Source: Corynebacterium epidermidicanis
GTDB lineage: Bacteria; Actinomycetota; Actinomycetes; Mycobacteriales; Mycobacteriaceae
Length of the DNA: 64,000 bases
Assembly: GCF_001021025.1 (NCBI RefSeq)
Contig: NZ_CP011541.1
Location: 62,001-126,000 of the forward strand
Reading direction: 5' to 3'
Shown piece by piece: positions 43,611 to 50,245 of the stretch. The notes below the pieces were generated by a model. That model did not search any database and was not told where the DNA came from. It saw only the letters and a program-made list of their open reading frames with translations. The position numbers were made by a program, and so were the translations under genes. How positions within the stretch are numbered: position 1 is the first letter of the stretch; every line of letters starts with the position of its first letter.

Positions 43611-43630
43611 CTAGCACGTGTGCAGCAAAA

Positions 43631-43720
43631 ACCACAAACACCAAAACCACAAACACCAAAACCACCAACACCAAAACCACCAACACCAAAACCACAAACA
43701 CCAAAACCACCAAACAAAAA
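43631..43720 (+). repeat. 15-bp microsatellite, five copies plus a partial one
   Basis: ACCACAAACACCAAA and its variant ACCACCAACACCAAA follow each other five times (43631-43705), then a degenerate sixth copy runs to about 43720. The strand shown is almost free of G and T. It directly precedes the first copy of the 15-bp dyad motif and may affect promoter spacing or DNA shape. Confidence 0.9.
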
Positions 43721-43735
43721 GGAACTTTAGTACCC
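43721..43735. promoter_or_regulatory. 15-bp near-dyad motif, site 1 (before the secreted peptide)
   Basis: GGAACTTTAGTACCC, read on the minus strand as GGGTACTAAAGTTCC. It is 97 bases before the peptide start codon. Related sites are at 43782, 47479 and 47558. Confidence 0.55.
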
Positions 43736-43781
43736 AATTTCAAATTTCATTAGGCAAAACCCATCGCCTGGTTGAATAATT

Positions 43782-43796
43782 GGAACTTAAGTACCC
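43782..43796. promoter_or_regulatory. 15-bp near-dyad motif, site 2 (before the secreted peptide)
   Basis: GGAACTTAAGTACCC is a dyad around ACTTAAGT with two mismatches. It lies 61 bases after site 1 and ends 21 bases before the start codon, so it could overlap the promoter or the transcription start. Confidence 0.55.
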
Positions 43797-43817
43797 ACTT
43801 CGAGGAAGGCAAAGTCG

Positions 43818-44009
43818 ATGAAGGTTCGTCTGTGTGCACCGCTGTTGGCGGTAGGAATGATGTTCGGAGTACCGGCTGTGGCACATGCCCAGGTCGCCGA
43901 GGTTGAGGAGACTGTTACCCAAAGCTTCGGGTTCTACTCCGCGATGTCTGACTACTTCTCTTGTACGTACTACCCAACTCGTCCTTGGTGCCCGAACCCA
44001 TTCGGATAA
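43818..44009 (+). CDS. Small secreted peptide, 63 residues
   Basis: It has a signal peptide (MKVRLCAPLLAVGMMFGVPA, cut after AHA near residue 24) followed by about 39 mature residues, QVAEVEETVTQSFGFYSAMS then DYFSCTYYPTRPWCPNPFG. Two cysteines eight residues apart could form a disulfide, and the end is rich in aromatic residues and proline. It does not look like PorA/PorH porins, which lack signal peptides. GAGGAAGG lies nine bases before ATG. It sits between a histidine kinase and a response regulator, so it might be a signal or an effector peptide; this is a guess. A strong terminator follows. Confidence 0.78.
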   Translation: MKVRLCAPLLAVGMMFGVPAVAHAQVAEVEETVTQSFGFYSAMSDYFSCTYYPTRPWCPNPFG

Positions 44010-44029
44010 ACCTCGGTGCGTGAAGTAAG

Positions 44030-44062
44030 GGTGGCTGCTGAAACTTATTCAGCAGCCACCCT
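44030..44062. terminator. Bidirectional terminator between the peptide and response-regulator genes
   Basis: GGGTGGCTGCTGAA (44030-44043) pairs perfectly with TTCAGCAGCCACCC (44049-44062) around a five-base loop, followed by a T-rich stretch. It lies between convergent genes. Confidence 0.88.
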
Positions 44063-44103
44063 TCTTCGTTTCAGGCGCCCAAACCCCACCAACCACAAAC
44101 CAG

Positions 44104-44790
44104 CTACCGCAAGAACCGCTGCATGCTTCGGGAGCGCAGCGCGGTCACAGCCAGGCTCAGTCGGGAGGTCACGCCGAACAGGGAGATCAGGTGCGATACT
44201 TGTTTCTTCACGGTCGATTCGGCGTAGTGGGTGACTCCGGCGATTTCTTCGTTTGACTTCCCTTCGCAGATCAGCGCTAGGATTTGTTTTTCGTTGGAGT
44301 TCAGGGTCGCAAAGACTTCGTCGAATTTCCCTTTATCCGGCTGGTCCGCAGGTTCTGGTGCGGACAGCCGGTCTACGAGGCGGGTCATCGCTTGGGGGGA
44401 TACGGTTGTGCCGCCTTGCAGGGCGTCTCGCACCGCGGCGATGATCGTCTGTGGCCGACTACTCTTCACGATGTAGCCCGCCCCACCGCCGGTGAGGATG
44501 TCAATCATCGTGGCGTCGGTGTCTAGCGCGGTGATCGCCACAAACACTGGCGGGTTGGGGCGCTTCTTCACTTCGCGCAGCAGCGTCACTCCATCCATCT
44601 CGGGCATGTGGATGTCCGTCAGGATGATGTCCACCGAAACCCGATCCAGGATTTCCAGGGCCTCCACGCCGTTGCGCGCCTCGGCCGCCACCCGGATGTC
44701 TGGGGTGGAGGCGAAATAAGCTTTTAACGACGACATGACCAGGGGATCGTCGTCGACAAGCAGTACCCAGATTTGTTCAGTAGTGTCCAT
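44104..44790 (-). CDS. Response regulator, NarL/LuxR family
   Basis: This 228-residue protein has a receiver domain (WVLLVDDDPLVMSSLKAYFA; phospho-Asp in DIILTDIHMPEMDGVTLL; lysine in AGYIVKSSRPQTI). The C-terminal LuxR-type helix-turn-helix is NEKQILALICEGKSNEEIAG to HYAESTVKKQVSHLISLFGV. It probably pairs with the kinase at 41617-42825. ATG at 44790 (MDTTEQIW) is preferred to TTG at 44805. The secreted-protein gene upstream ends 37 bases before this start on the same strand, so the regulator may be transcribed with the secreted operon. Confidence 0.87.
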   Translation of the reverse strand: MDTTEQIWVLLVDDDPLVMSSLKAYFASTPDIRVAAEARNGVEALEILDRVSVDIILTDIHMPEMDGVTLLREVKKRPNPPVFVAITALDTDATMIDILTGGGAGYIVKSSRPQTIIAAVRDALQGGTTVSPQAMTRLVDRLSAPEPADQPDKGKFDEVFATLNSNEKQILALICEGKSNEEIAGVTHYAESTVKKQVSHLISLFGVTSRLSLAVTALRSRSMQRFLR

Positions 44791-44826
44791 TTCCGCCAGT
44801 TTCAAGGAGTGAGGTTCGACAGGGGG

Positions 44827-45513
44827 CTAGTTGAACACGGGGGCGTCGTCTAGCCTGAGCTCAGCGTAGCGCGACTCGGGTGTCGTGACGGAATATGGCT
44901 GGCCAACGGGCTGCCATGATTGGTCGGGTGAGCAGCGTACGTCCTGGACGTCGGCGTCGAGCATCATGAAGCCCCACACGAGCTTGCCTTGCTTGTTGGC
45001 GGGCAGTTGGTAGGGGCCCACGGTTTGGCCGAGTGACCAGTGGACGATGCGGGTGTAGTTGAAGCCGTAGGCGCTGGACAAGTACTTTTCTATGTCGCCC
45101 TTGGGGGTGACGGTGGCCGATACCTGCAGCGTGGAGGTCCGGGCCTGCGTGACGGTCTGCTTCACCGGGATCGGTTCCGCATTTCGGTTGGCTACGCTGG
45201 CGGCGTCGGTCTGGTCGAACCAGCGCCGGGTGGCGGTGACATAAGCCCCGGTTTCGCCGGGCGTCGCGCAGTGCAGTCCTGGCTGGTAGTCGTCGTTCCA
45301 GCGCTGCGGCAGGATGTAGTCCGCCGTCCCGGCCGCAGCCGGCAGCGCGGCCACGGAGAGCCCGGCGGCAGCCGGCAGCGCGGCCACGGAGAGCCCGGCC
45401 GCAGCCGGCAGCGCGGCCACGGAGAGCCCGGCCGCAGCCGGCAGCGCGGCCACGGAGAGCCCGGCGGCCACCGAAACCCCAGCGGCCGCGAGGGCGGAAA
45501 GTAGGCGTTTCAT
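44827..45513 (-). CDS. Secreted protein with a repeat-expanded signal peptide; paralogue of the next gene
   Basis: This 228-residue protein starts MKRLLSALAAAGVSV. AAGLSVAALPA is then repeated four times (residues 16-59) before GTADYILPQRWNDDYQPGL, so the hydrophobic region is far longer than a normal signal peptide. The mature part has CATPGETG, STLQVSATVTPKGDIEKYLS, QTVGPYQLPANKQGKLVWGF and VRCSPDQSWQPVGQ. These align with CANPGDTG, VGPYDIEPGKTAVMRAGW and VCGQDKTW in the neighbouring protein. The beta-strand pattern faintly recalls aerolysin-type pore-forming proteins; function unknown. It is the last secreted gene of the operon. Confidence 0.75.
   Translation of the reverse strand: MKRLLSALAAAGVSVAAGLSVAALPAAAGLSVAALPAAAGLSVAALPAAAGLSVAALPAAAGTADYILPQRWNDDYQPGLHCATPGETGAYVTATRRWFDQTDAASVANRNAEPIPVKQTVTQARTSTLQVSATVTPKGDIEKYLSSAYGFNYTRIVHWSLGQTVGPYQLPANKQGKLVWGFMMLDADVQDVRCSPDQSWQPVGQPYSVTTPESRYAELRLDDAPVFN
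45337..45468 (-). repeat. 33-bp tandem repeat, four copies, in a signal peptide
   Basis: Four near-identical 33-bp copies, each encoding AAGLSVAALPA, differ only at a GGC/GCC position. Each copy contains an Ala-x-Ala signal-peptidase-like site. Slippage would alter the export signal by 11 residues per copy without frameshift. Confidence 0.92.
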
Positions 45514-45522
45514 GCGGATCCC

Positions 45523-46095
45523 TTAGTTGAACTTGATGTTGTCGCGGGTGCTGATCTCGATGTGGCGCTCGGCAGGCAGGGTGGCGGTGAAGGTCTGGCC
45601 GGTGCCGTGCCAGGTCTTGTCCTGGCCACAGACGGTCTTTTCGCCGGAGAAGTCAGAAACTACCCAGCCGGCACGCATGACGGCGGTTTTGCCTGGCTCG
45701 ATGTCGTAAGGGCCGACCACTTCGCCGACCTCGTAGGACTGGGACTGGGAGTAGCTGGTGGAGAAGGAGATCTTGATCAGCTCGAGGATTGGGAAGTCGA
45801 TGCCGGCGGAGACCTTCCACTCGTTGGTCTTCTTTTCCGTGATGGAACGGGTCAGTGGCAGTGGGGTGGAGTTGTAGTTGGAGACGGTCCAGGTGCCGGC
45901 GGAGGCGTCGAAGTAGGTGCGGTCAATCTGGATGGTCTGGCCGGTATCACCTGGGTTTGCGCAGCTAGCGCCGATGGTGGTTGGGTTGGCGGTGCCGTGG
46001 TCGCGAACCGGCAGGGCCTGAGCTGGGGTGGCAAGCGATGCGGTGGCGAGGATAGCGATGGCCGAGGAAGCGAAAGTAGCGGCGATGGTGCGCAT
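45523..46095 (-). CDS. Secreted beta-rich protein, possible pore-forming-like fold
   Basis: This 190-residue protein has a signal peptide (MRTIAATFASSAIAILATAS, cut after AQA near residue 28). The mature part has two cysteines (CANPGDTG, TVCGQDKTW). The middle, PLPLTRSITEKKTNEWKVSA, KISFSTSYSQSQSYEVGEVV and GPYDIEPGKTAVMRAGWVVS, alternates polar and apolar residues like the membrane-inserting hairpin and flanks of ETX/MTX2 (aerolysin-like) proteins. That resemblance is an inference from pattern only. AAGGAG precedes ATG at 46095. It sits ten bases before its paralogue and 26 after the larger secreted gene. Confidence 0.75.
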   Translation of the reverse strand: MRTIAATFASSAIAILATASLATPAQALPVRDHGTANPTTIGASCANPGDTGQTIQIDRTYFDASAGTWTVSNYNSTPLPLTRSITEKKTNEWKVSAGIDFPILELIKISFSTSYSQSQSYEVGEVVGPYDIEPGKTAVMRAGWVVSDFSGEKTVCGQDKTWHGTGQTFTATLPAERHIEISTRDNIKFN

Positions 46096-46121
46096 GGGGG
46101 TTCTCCTTGTGAGTGAAAAGT

Positions 46122-47384
46122 TTAGAAGGCGGTTTGGGTAGGAAGTGGGGTGCTGGTCCACTCGGTGGGTAGGACGTCGACGACCCGTTTGCTGCCGTCA
46201 CGGCCGGTGATGGTGGCTTCCGCCCAGAATCCAGCCGGAGCGGTAGCGGTTGGGAGGTTGTTGGTCAGGGTGTACTGGCCGTTCTTGCAGGTGAATTCGG
46301 AATAGTTCACGCGCATCATGGTGGTGCCGTACTCCACGCGGACGCGGTCGCCTGGCTGCAGCACGAGGTCGTTTAGCGCGGTGCCTACCGGCAGGTAGGC
46401 ACGCTGGCCTGCGCCGATGGATTCCAGCCAGCCTTCCGGCAACCGGCCGTGGTTACCCCAGTAGTTCATCTGCCCGTTGAACTGGGCGCCGACGACATGG
46501 TCGACGATCGGGGTGAAGGTGTATTCCCCTTCCGACCAGTTCAGGAAGTCCTGGGAGTATCCCGGCTTACGGAAGGTCGGCGACACCCCAGAGATCTCGT
46601 GCGGGAACCAACCGTGGTTCTGCGTGGTGCACTTATCGCCGAACTTTGGCCAGCTCGGATCGCGCTGTGGGGTCGTCGCTGGTGCGAGCGGTTTGTCTTG
46701 GGCGGGGTTGGCTACCTTTTCCAAGCTTGGACCGTTGCTGGCGTGGTAGGTGCCGCCGACCGGCTTTGAGTTTGCGCCCTGGGCCCGCGATGGGATGTCC
46801 AGCGCTTGGTTGTCGACGTTGCCGTCGGCGCGGATGATGCTGGCGAAGGCGTAGCGTTCCGCAGGGGCGGTGCCGCGAATCACATCGGAGCCAGGCTGGT
46901 TCTGGTAAAAGCCCTGGTGGCAGTCGACGAACATGGCCACGAAGTCCTTTTCCAACACACCAAACTCCACGCGGAAGGACTCGCCTGGGCCGAGTTGGAT
47001 TGGGCCGAAGGTTTCGCCTTCGATCCAGCCGTTGTCCGTGGTGGCGCCGATGTCCGTCTTGGCGGTGGTGTTCCACCCCGAAGGAAGTTCAGCTGCGGAG
47101 TTCGCCTCGATGACGTGGTTGGTGCCGGACTCCACCTTCGCCGTGTAGGACACGGTCTGATCGGTGGTGTTCTTGAACTCCAAGGTGCCGTCGGTCAAGT
47201 AGCGACGTGCCGTCTCACCGTAGTGCCAGTCCGGGTAGCCGGCGGCGTGAGCTTCGCTATTGGTGCAGGCCTGGTAGAGCTGCTGGATGGGGTAACCCTG
47301 TGGCCATGGCGGAATCTCGGCGTGCGCCGGGGCGATGCTGAGGGCGGCCAGCGCGCTGGCGGCCACGAGTGCGCGTTTGTACAT
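46122..47384 (-). CDS. Secreted two-repeat protein heading the secreted operon
   Basis: This 420-residue protein has the signal peptide MYKRALVAASALAALSIAPA (cut after AHA near residue 22). Two homologous halves follow: LEFKNTTDQTVSYTAKVESG, GWIEGETFGPIQLGPGESFR and DFVAMFVDCHQG in the first; EYTFTPIVDHVVGAQFNGQM, GWLESIGAGQRAYLPVGTAL, LQPGDRVRVEYGTTMM and YSEFTCKNGQ in the second. Each half has a cysteine pair and strands like those of the two smaller proteins downstream. No enzyme motif was seen; it may be an adhesin or a pore-forming partner. ATG at 47384 has AAGGAC upstream. Its divergent promoter region holds two copies of the 15-bp motif. Confidence 0.75.
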   Translation of the reverse strand: MYKRALVAASALAALSIAPAHAEIPPWPQGYPIQQLYQACTNSEAHAAGYPDWHYGETARRYLTDGTLEFKNTTDQTVSYTAKVESGTNHVIEANSAAELPSGWNTTAKTDIGATTDNGWIEGETFGPIQLGPGESFRVEFGVLEKDFVAMFVDCHQGFYQNQPGSDVIRGTAPAERYAFASIIRADGNVDNQALDIPSRAQGANSKPVGGTYHASNGPSLEKVANPAQDKPLAPATTPQRDPSWPKFGDKCTTQNHGWFPHEISGVSPTFRKPGYSQDFLNWSEGEYTFTPIVDHVVGAQFNGQMNYWGNHGRLPEGWLESIGAGQRAYLPVGTALNDLVLQPGDRVRVEYGTTMMRVNYSEFTCKNGQYTLTNNLPTATAPAGFWAEATITGRDGSKRVVDVLPTEWTSTPLPTQTAF

Positions 47385-47478
47385 GTCGGTCCTTCGTCGG
47401 AGGGACAGTCGGAAAGTGGTTGAGCTACGCGTAACGCTAGACTTCGTGCGAGGCAATTGGTATATACTTTTGGGACCT

Positions 47479-47493
47479 GGGTACTTTCGTACA
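47479..47493. promoter_or_regulatory. 15-bp near-dyad motif, site 3 (secreted operon promoter region)
   Basis: GGGTACTTTCGTACA lies 95 bases upstream of the large secreted-protein start, on its upstream side. It shares GGGTACT and GT-C with sites 1, 2 and 4. Confidence 0.5.
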
Positions 47494-47557
47494 TTTCCCC
47501 GATCCGGGCATTTGACCAGCTCAGACCCCCTATCGCCCAGCCAGCGCCAGAGAAGGT

Positions 47558-47572
47558 GGATACTTTCGTTCC
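47558..47572. promoter_or_regulatory. 15-bp near-dyad motif, site 4 (between divergent genes)
   Basis: GGATACTTTCGTTCC lies 79 bases after site 3 and 38 bases before the DUF6918-like gene, so it could serve either divergent gene. Confidence 0.5.
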
Positions 47573-47610
47573 TTATTCGTGTGAATGTGGTGTTCCAGCG
47601 CGAAGGGCGT

Positions 47611-48087
47611 ATGATGACGGCCGTGACTTCGTTACATGCATTGCTTGACGACGACCACCGTGCTGCCACGGTGGCTGGTCTAACAGAGCTAGTGAATTCC
47701 ACCGTGTCGCAACAGTCCGGCCTGACCGGCTTGACGTTGAAGGGAGGATTGGCGGCTGCCTGCAAGTTCGATCGGCAGGCGGTGGCCAAGGGGTTGGATT
47801 TGGCCTTCCCGGACATCGTCAAGGCGATGGAGACCTATTGGAAGACCTACCAAGCTTCGGTGGATTGCTGTTTCGGGATGCACCTGGAAAATGACCGCCA
47901 GGGCGTTGCCGGGAAACTTATGACCATCCTGGATCGCCACATCGAAAACGTCGATGTCCCGGCCATGGATAAGGTCTACAGCGCTTGCCGCGCGAAGGGT
48001 ATGCGGGTGCTGGAGGGCCATGTTGGCGAGTTCGGAAATCTCCTGGAGGAGAACCTCCCAGCTCAAACGACGGACACAGTAGCGTAA
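47611..48087 (+). CDS. DUF6918-like protein
   Basis: This 158-residue, probably cytoplasmic helical protein begins MMTAVTSLHALLDDDHRAAT. LVNSTVSQQSGLTGLTLKGG, FPDIVKAMETYWKTYQA and MDKVYSACRAKGMRVLEGHV follow. It is a paralogue of the frameshifted gene at 61635-62070, sharing LV-x-S/T-x2-Q-x-G-(I/L)-x-GL-x-(V/L)-KG and the PDI-x-(K/R)A motif. The group is found in corynebacteria and relatives and has no known function. AAGGG lies five bases before ATG at 47611; ATG at 47614 is also possible. It is divergent from the secreted operon. Confidence 0.72.
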   Translation: MMTAVTSLHALLDDDHRAATVAGLTELVNSTVSQQSGLTGLTLKGGLAAACKFDRQAVAKGLDLAFPDIVKAMETYWKTYQASVDCCFGMHLENDRQGVAGKLMTILDRHIENVDVPAMDKVYSACRAKGMRVLEGHVGEFGNLLEENLPAQTTDTVA

Positions 48088-48207
48088 CAATCTAGGCCGA
48101 GCTGAACAGGGGAAATGCCGCACCCGCGGGGGCTATGGCCCGTGGCGTTATCAAGCAGTGACCTTATCGGCCTACCTGCACCGGTAAAACCGGGGACACT
48201 GGGTCCT

Positions 48208-49512
48208 ATGGACACTAACAACAAGATCAACGAAACCTTGGACAATGTGCTGGCGAAGGTCCAGCAACTCGTTAATGACGAAGCCCCGCGTTTCCTTCAG
48301 CGCGGGTACCTGTTTGCCGGCGAAGTGCGTCGAAAAGCGGGCTTGAATCAGGACAGCGAACAGCCGGTGCGGTTCAACCTGCTCGGCAAGGACACCCTGC
48401 TGGTGCGGGGTGCGGAAGGCGTGCGGGCGTTTTATGATCAGACGCTCGTCGATAGGGCGGGCGCGATGCCGAAGTTTATCTCCGGCCCGCTGTTCGGCGA
48501 AGGCGCTGTGCACGGGCTCGACGGCGAGCAGCACGCGCACCGCAAACAGGCAATGGCTGCCCTGGCATATGACGACGAGCGCGTGGCCGCCTTCAAGCTC
48601 GTGGTCGCTGAGGAAATGGACCGCATGCTGCAGCAATGGCGCGAGCGTGAGGGCAATATCTACGACGATGTCGCGATCGTCTACGGCCGCGCCGCGTTCC
48701 GCTGGGCCGGCATCCCGCTTGACGACGAGGAGATGGCGGAACGCGCCGAGCAGATGAGCCGCCTCCTCGATACGTTCGGCACCCCGGCCACCAACCCGAT
48801 TTCGTGGCTGGAGCGCAAGCGTCTCGACGACTGGTCGGCCGACCTCATCACCCGGGTACGTAACGGGTCGCTGACGGTGGACCCTAATTCGGTGATCGCG
48901 CAGGTCGCCAAGCTTGACGACGTTTCCGGTGAGCTCCTCCCCGCCAAGACCGCGGGCATCGAGCTGCAAAACCTCACCCGCCCGACTGTCGCCGTTGCGC
49001 GCTTCGCGGCCTTCGCCGCGGCGGAGCTGGTGCAACACCAGGATTGGATCGAGCGTATCCGTACCGCAGGCGAGCAGGATTCGCCGGAGGCTGTGGCGTT
49101 TGCGCAGGAAATCCGCCGCACGAAGCCGTTCGTGCCGATGCTGCCCGCGCTGGTCAAGCGCGACGGTGAGATCAGTGGCTGCCCGGTGCACAAGGGCCAG
49201 CGACTGCTCATCGACATCCTGGGCACCAACACCGGCCCTACCTGGGACCGCCCCGGCACCTTCGACCCGGAGCGCTTCCTGGGTGTTGACGGCGAAAGCA
49301 TTGACACCTTCATCCCGCAAGGTGGCGCTGACGTTTTCACCGGGCACCGCTGCCCAGGCGAGAAGATTGCCGTGACCGCGCTGGCCACGACGATCAACGC
49401 GCTGTGCCGCCCCGAGGTCCGAATTTCCGACGACCAGGTGGACACCGCATTCTCCTGGACGAAGATGCTCACCCGCCCAGAGACGGGCGTGCGCGTCTCA
49501 GTGGCTGGCTAG
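48208..49512 (+). CDS. CYP152-family P450 fatty-acid peroxygenase/decarboxylase
   Basis: This 434-residue P450 has the CYP152 peroxygenase signature Arg258-Pro259 in NLTRPTVAVARFAAF; that arginine binds the fatty-acid carboxylate in P450-BSbeta and OleT. The ExxR motif is EIRRTKPF, and the haem loop is FIPQGGADVFTGHRCPGEKI with the axial Cys. At the position of OleT His85 (FGKGAIHTVDG) this protein has FGEGAVHGLDGEQHAHRK (His102), so 1-alkene-forming decarboxylation is possible alongside alpha/beta hydroxylation. It uses peroxide and needs no reductase. ATG at 48208 is used, since GTG at 48115 would add an atypical leader. No ribosome binding site is obvious. Confidence 0.9.
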   Translation: MDTNNKINETLDNVLAKVQQLVNDEAPRFLQRGYLFAGEVRRKAGLNQDSEQPVRFNLLGKDTLLVRGAEGVRAFYDQTLVDRAGAMPKFISGPLFGEGAVHGLDGEQHAHRKQAMAALAYDDERVAAFKLVVAEEMDRMLQQWREREGNIYDDVAIVYGRAAFRWAGIPLDDEEMAERAEQMSRLLDTFGTPATNPISWLERKRLDDWSADLITRVRNGSLTVDPNSVIAQVAKLDDVSGELLPAKTAGIELQNLTRPTVAVARFAAFAAAELVQHQDWIERIRTAGEQDSPEAVAFAQEIRRTKPFVPMLPALVKRDGEISGCPVHKGQRLLIDILGTNTGPTWDRPGTFDPERFLGVDGESIDTFIPQGGADVFTGHRCPGEKIAVTALATTINALCRPEVRISDDQVDTAFSWTKMLTRPETGVRVSVAG

Positions 49513-49519
49513 TGGCTAG

Positions 49520-50245
49520 CTAGAAGACGAAGCGGTCGAGGAAGCGCTGGGCGCGTTCGGTCTGCGGGTTGTCGAAGAATTCCTCCGGCTTGCCGGTCTC
49601 GACAATACGGCCAGCGTCCATGAACACGACGCGGTCGGACACCGCCCGCGCGAAGGGCATCTCATGGGTGACCAGCAGCATGGTGATGCCTGACTTCGCC
49701 AGATCGGCCACGACGTCTAGGACTTCCCGCACGATCTCTGGATCCAGCGAGGCGGTGATCTCGTCGAGGAGGAGCACCTTCGGGTTCATCATCAACGCTC
49801 GGACGATGGCCACGCGCTGCTTTTGTCCGCCGGAGAGCTCGCGGGGCATTGCCTCTTCACGGCCGGCCAGCCCCACGCGGGCCAAGAGCTCTGAGGCGCG
49901 TTCGCGGGCGCTGTTGGTATCTGCACGCTGCACGACCTTCGGCCCGAGCAGCAGGTTTTGCATCACGTTGAGGTGGGGGAAGAGTTCGTAGCTCTGAAAA
50001 ACCATGCCGATGTCTTGGCGGACGGATCGCCAATCGGTACGGCCCGGAGCGATCTGCGTGCCGTCGAAGGTGATCGTGCCACCTTGGATCGGTTCGAGCC
50101 CGTTGATGGTCTTGAGCAGGGTGGACTTTCCGCAGCCCGACGGGCCGATGATCGCGATTACTTCGCCCGCCGCGATATCTAGGGTGACCCCGTCGAGCGC
50201 GGTGCGACTGCCGTAGTGCTTAGTTACTTGGTTGAGTTCGAGCAT
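49520..50245 (-). CDS. Polar amino-acid ABC importer, ATP-binding protein
   Basis: This 241-residue ATPase has Walker A AIIGPSGCGKSTLLKTINGL, Q-loop MVFQSYELFPHLNVMQN, signature ELSGGQKQRVAIVRALMM, Walker B VLLLDEITASLDPEIV and H-loop LLVTHEMPFARAVSDRV, all of the GlnQ/HisP type. ATG at 50245 overlaps the stop of the second permease in TAATG. It is the last gene of a four-gene importer operon whose promoter carries a McbR-type operator. Confidence 0.92.
   Translation of the reverse strand: MLELNQVTKHYGSRTALDGVTLDIAAGEVIAIIGPSGCGKSTLLKTINGLEPIQGGTITFDGTQIAPGRTDWRSVRQDIGMVFQSYELFPHLNVMQNLLLGPKVVQRADTNSARERASELLARVGLAGREEAMPRELSGGQKQRVAIVRALMMNPKVLLLDEITASLDPEIVREVLDVVADLAKSGITMLLVTHEMPFARAVSDRVVFMDAGRIVETGKPEEFFDNPQTERAQRFLDRFVF

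Larger units (their letters stand above)
42805..43630 (+). repeat. Three tandem copies of a ~298-bp unit with internal hairpins
   Basis: Copy 1 spans 42805-43102, copy 2 43103-43399, and copy 3, which lacks about 70 bases near its start, 43400-43630. Copies are almost identical. Each begins with the last 21 bases of the kinase gene and contains two 13-bp dyads of type GTAGTC-N-GACTAC inside a larger inverted repeat. No plausible gene lies in the unit; short frames there only repeat the unit. It fills nearly the entire space between the kinase and the microsatellite. Confidence 0.93.

Noticed and set aside
42805..43630. Possible CRISPR array
   Set aside because: The repeats are about 298 bp and nearly identical throughout, with no alternation of 25-40 bp repeats and unique spacers.
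46122..47822. A 566-residue version of the large secreted protein
   Set aside because: The signal peptide MYKRALVAASALAALSIAPA with a good ribosome binding site begins at 47384; the extension crosses the divergent promoter region.
48172..49347. 391-residue minus-strand frame opposite the P450 gene
   Set aside because: The P450 motifs on the plus strand are unambiguous; this frame has no recognisable domain.
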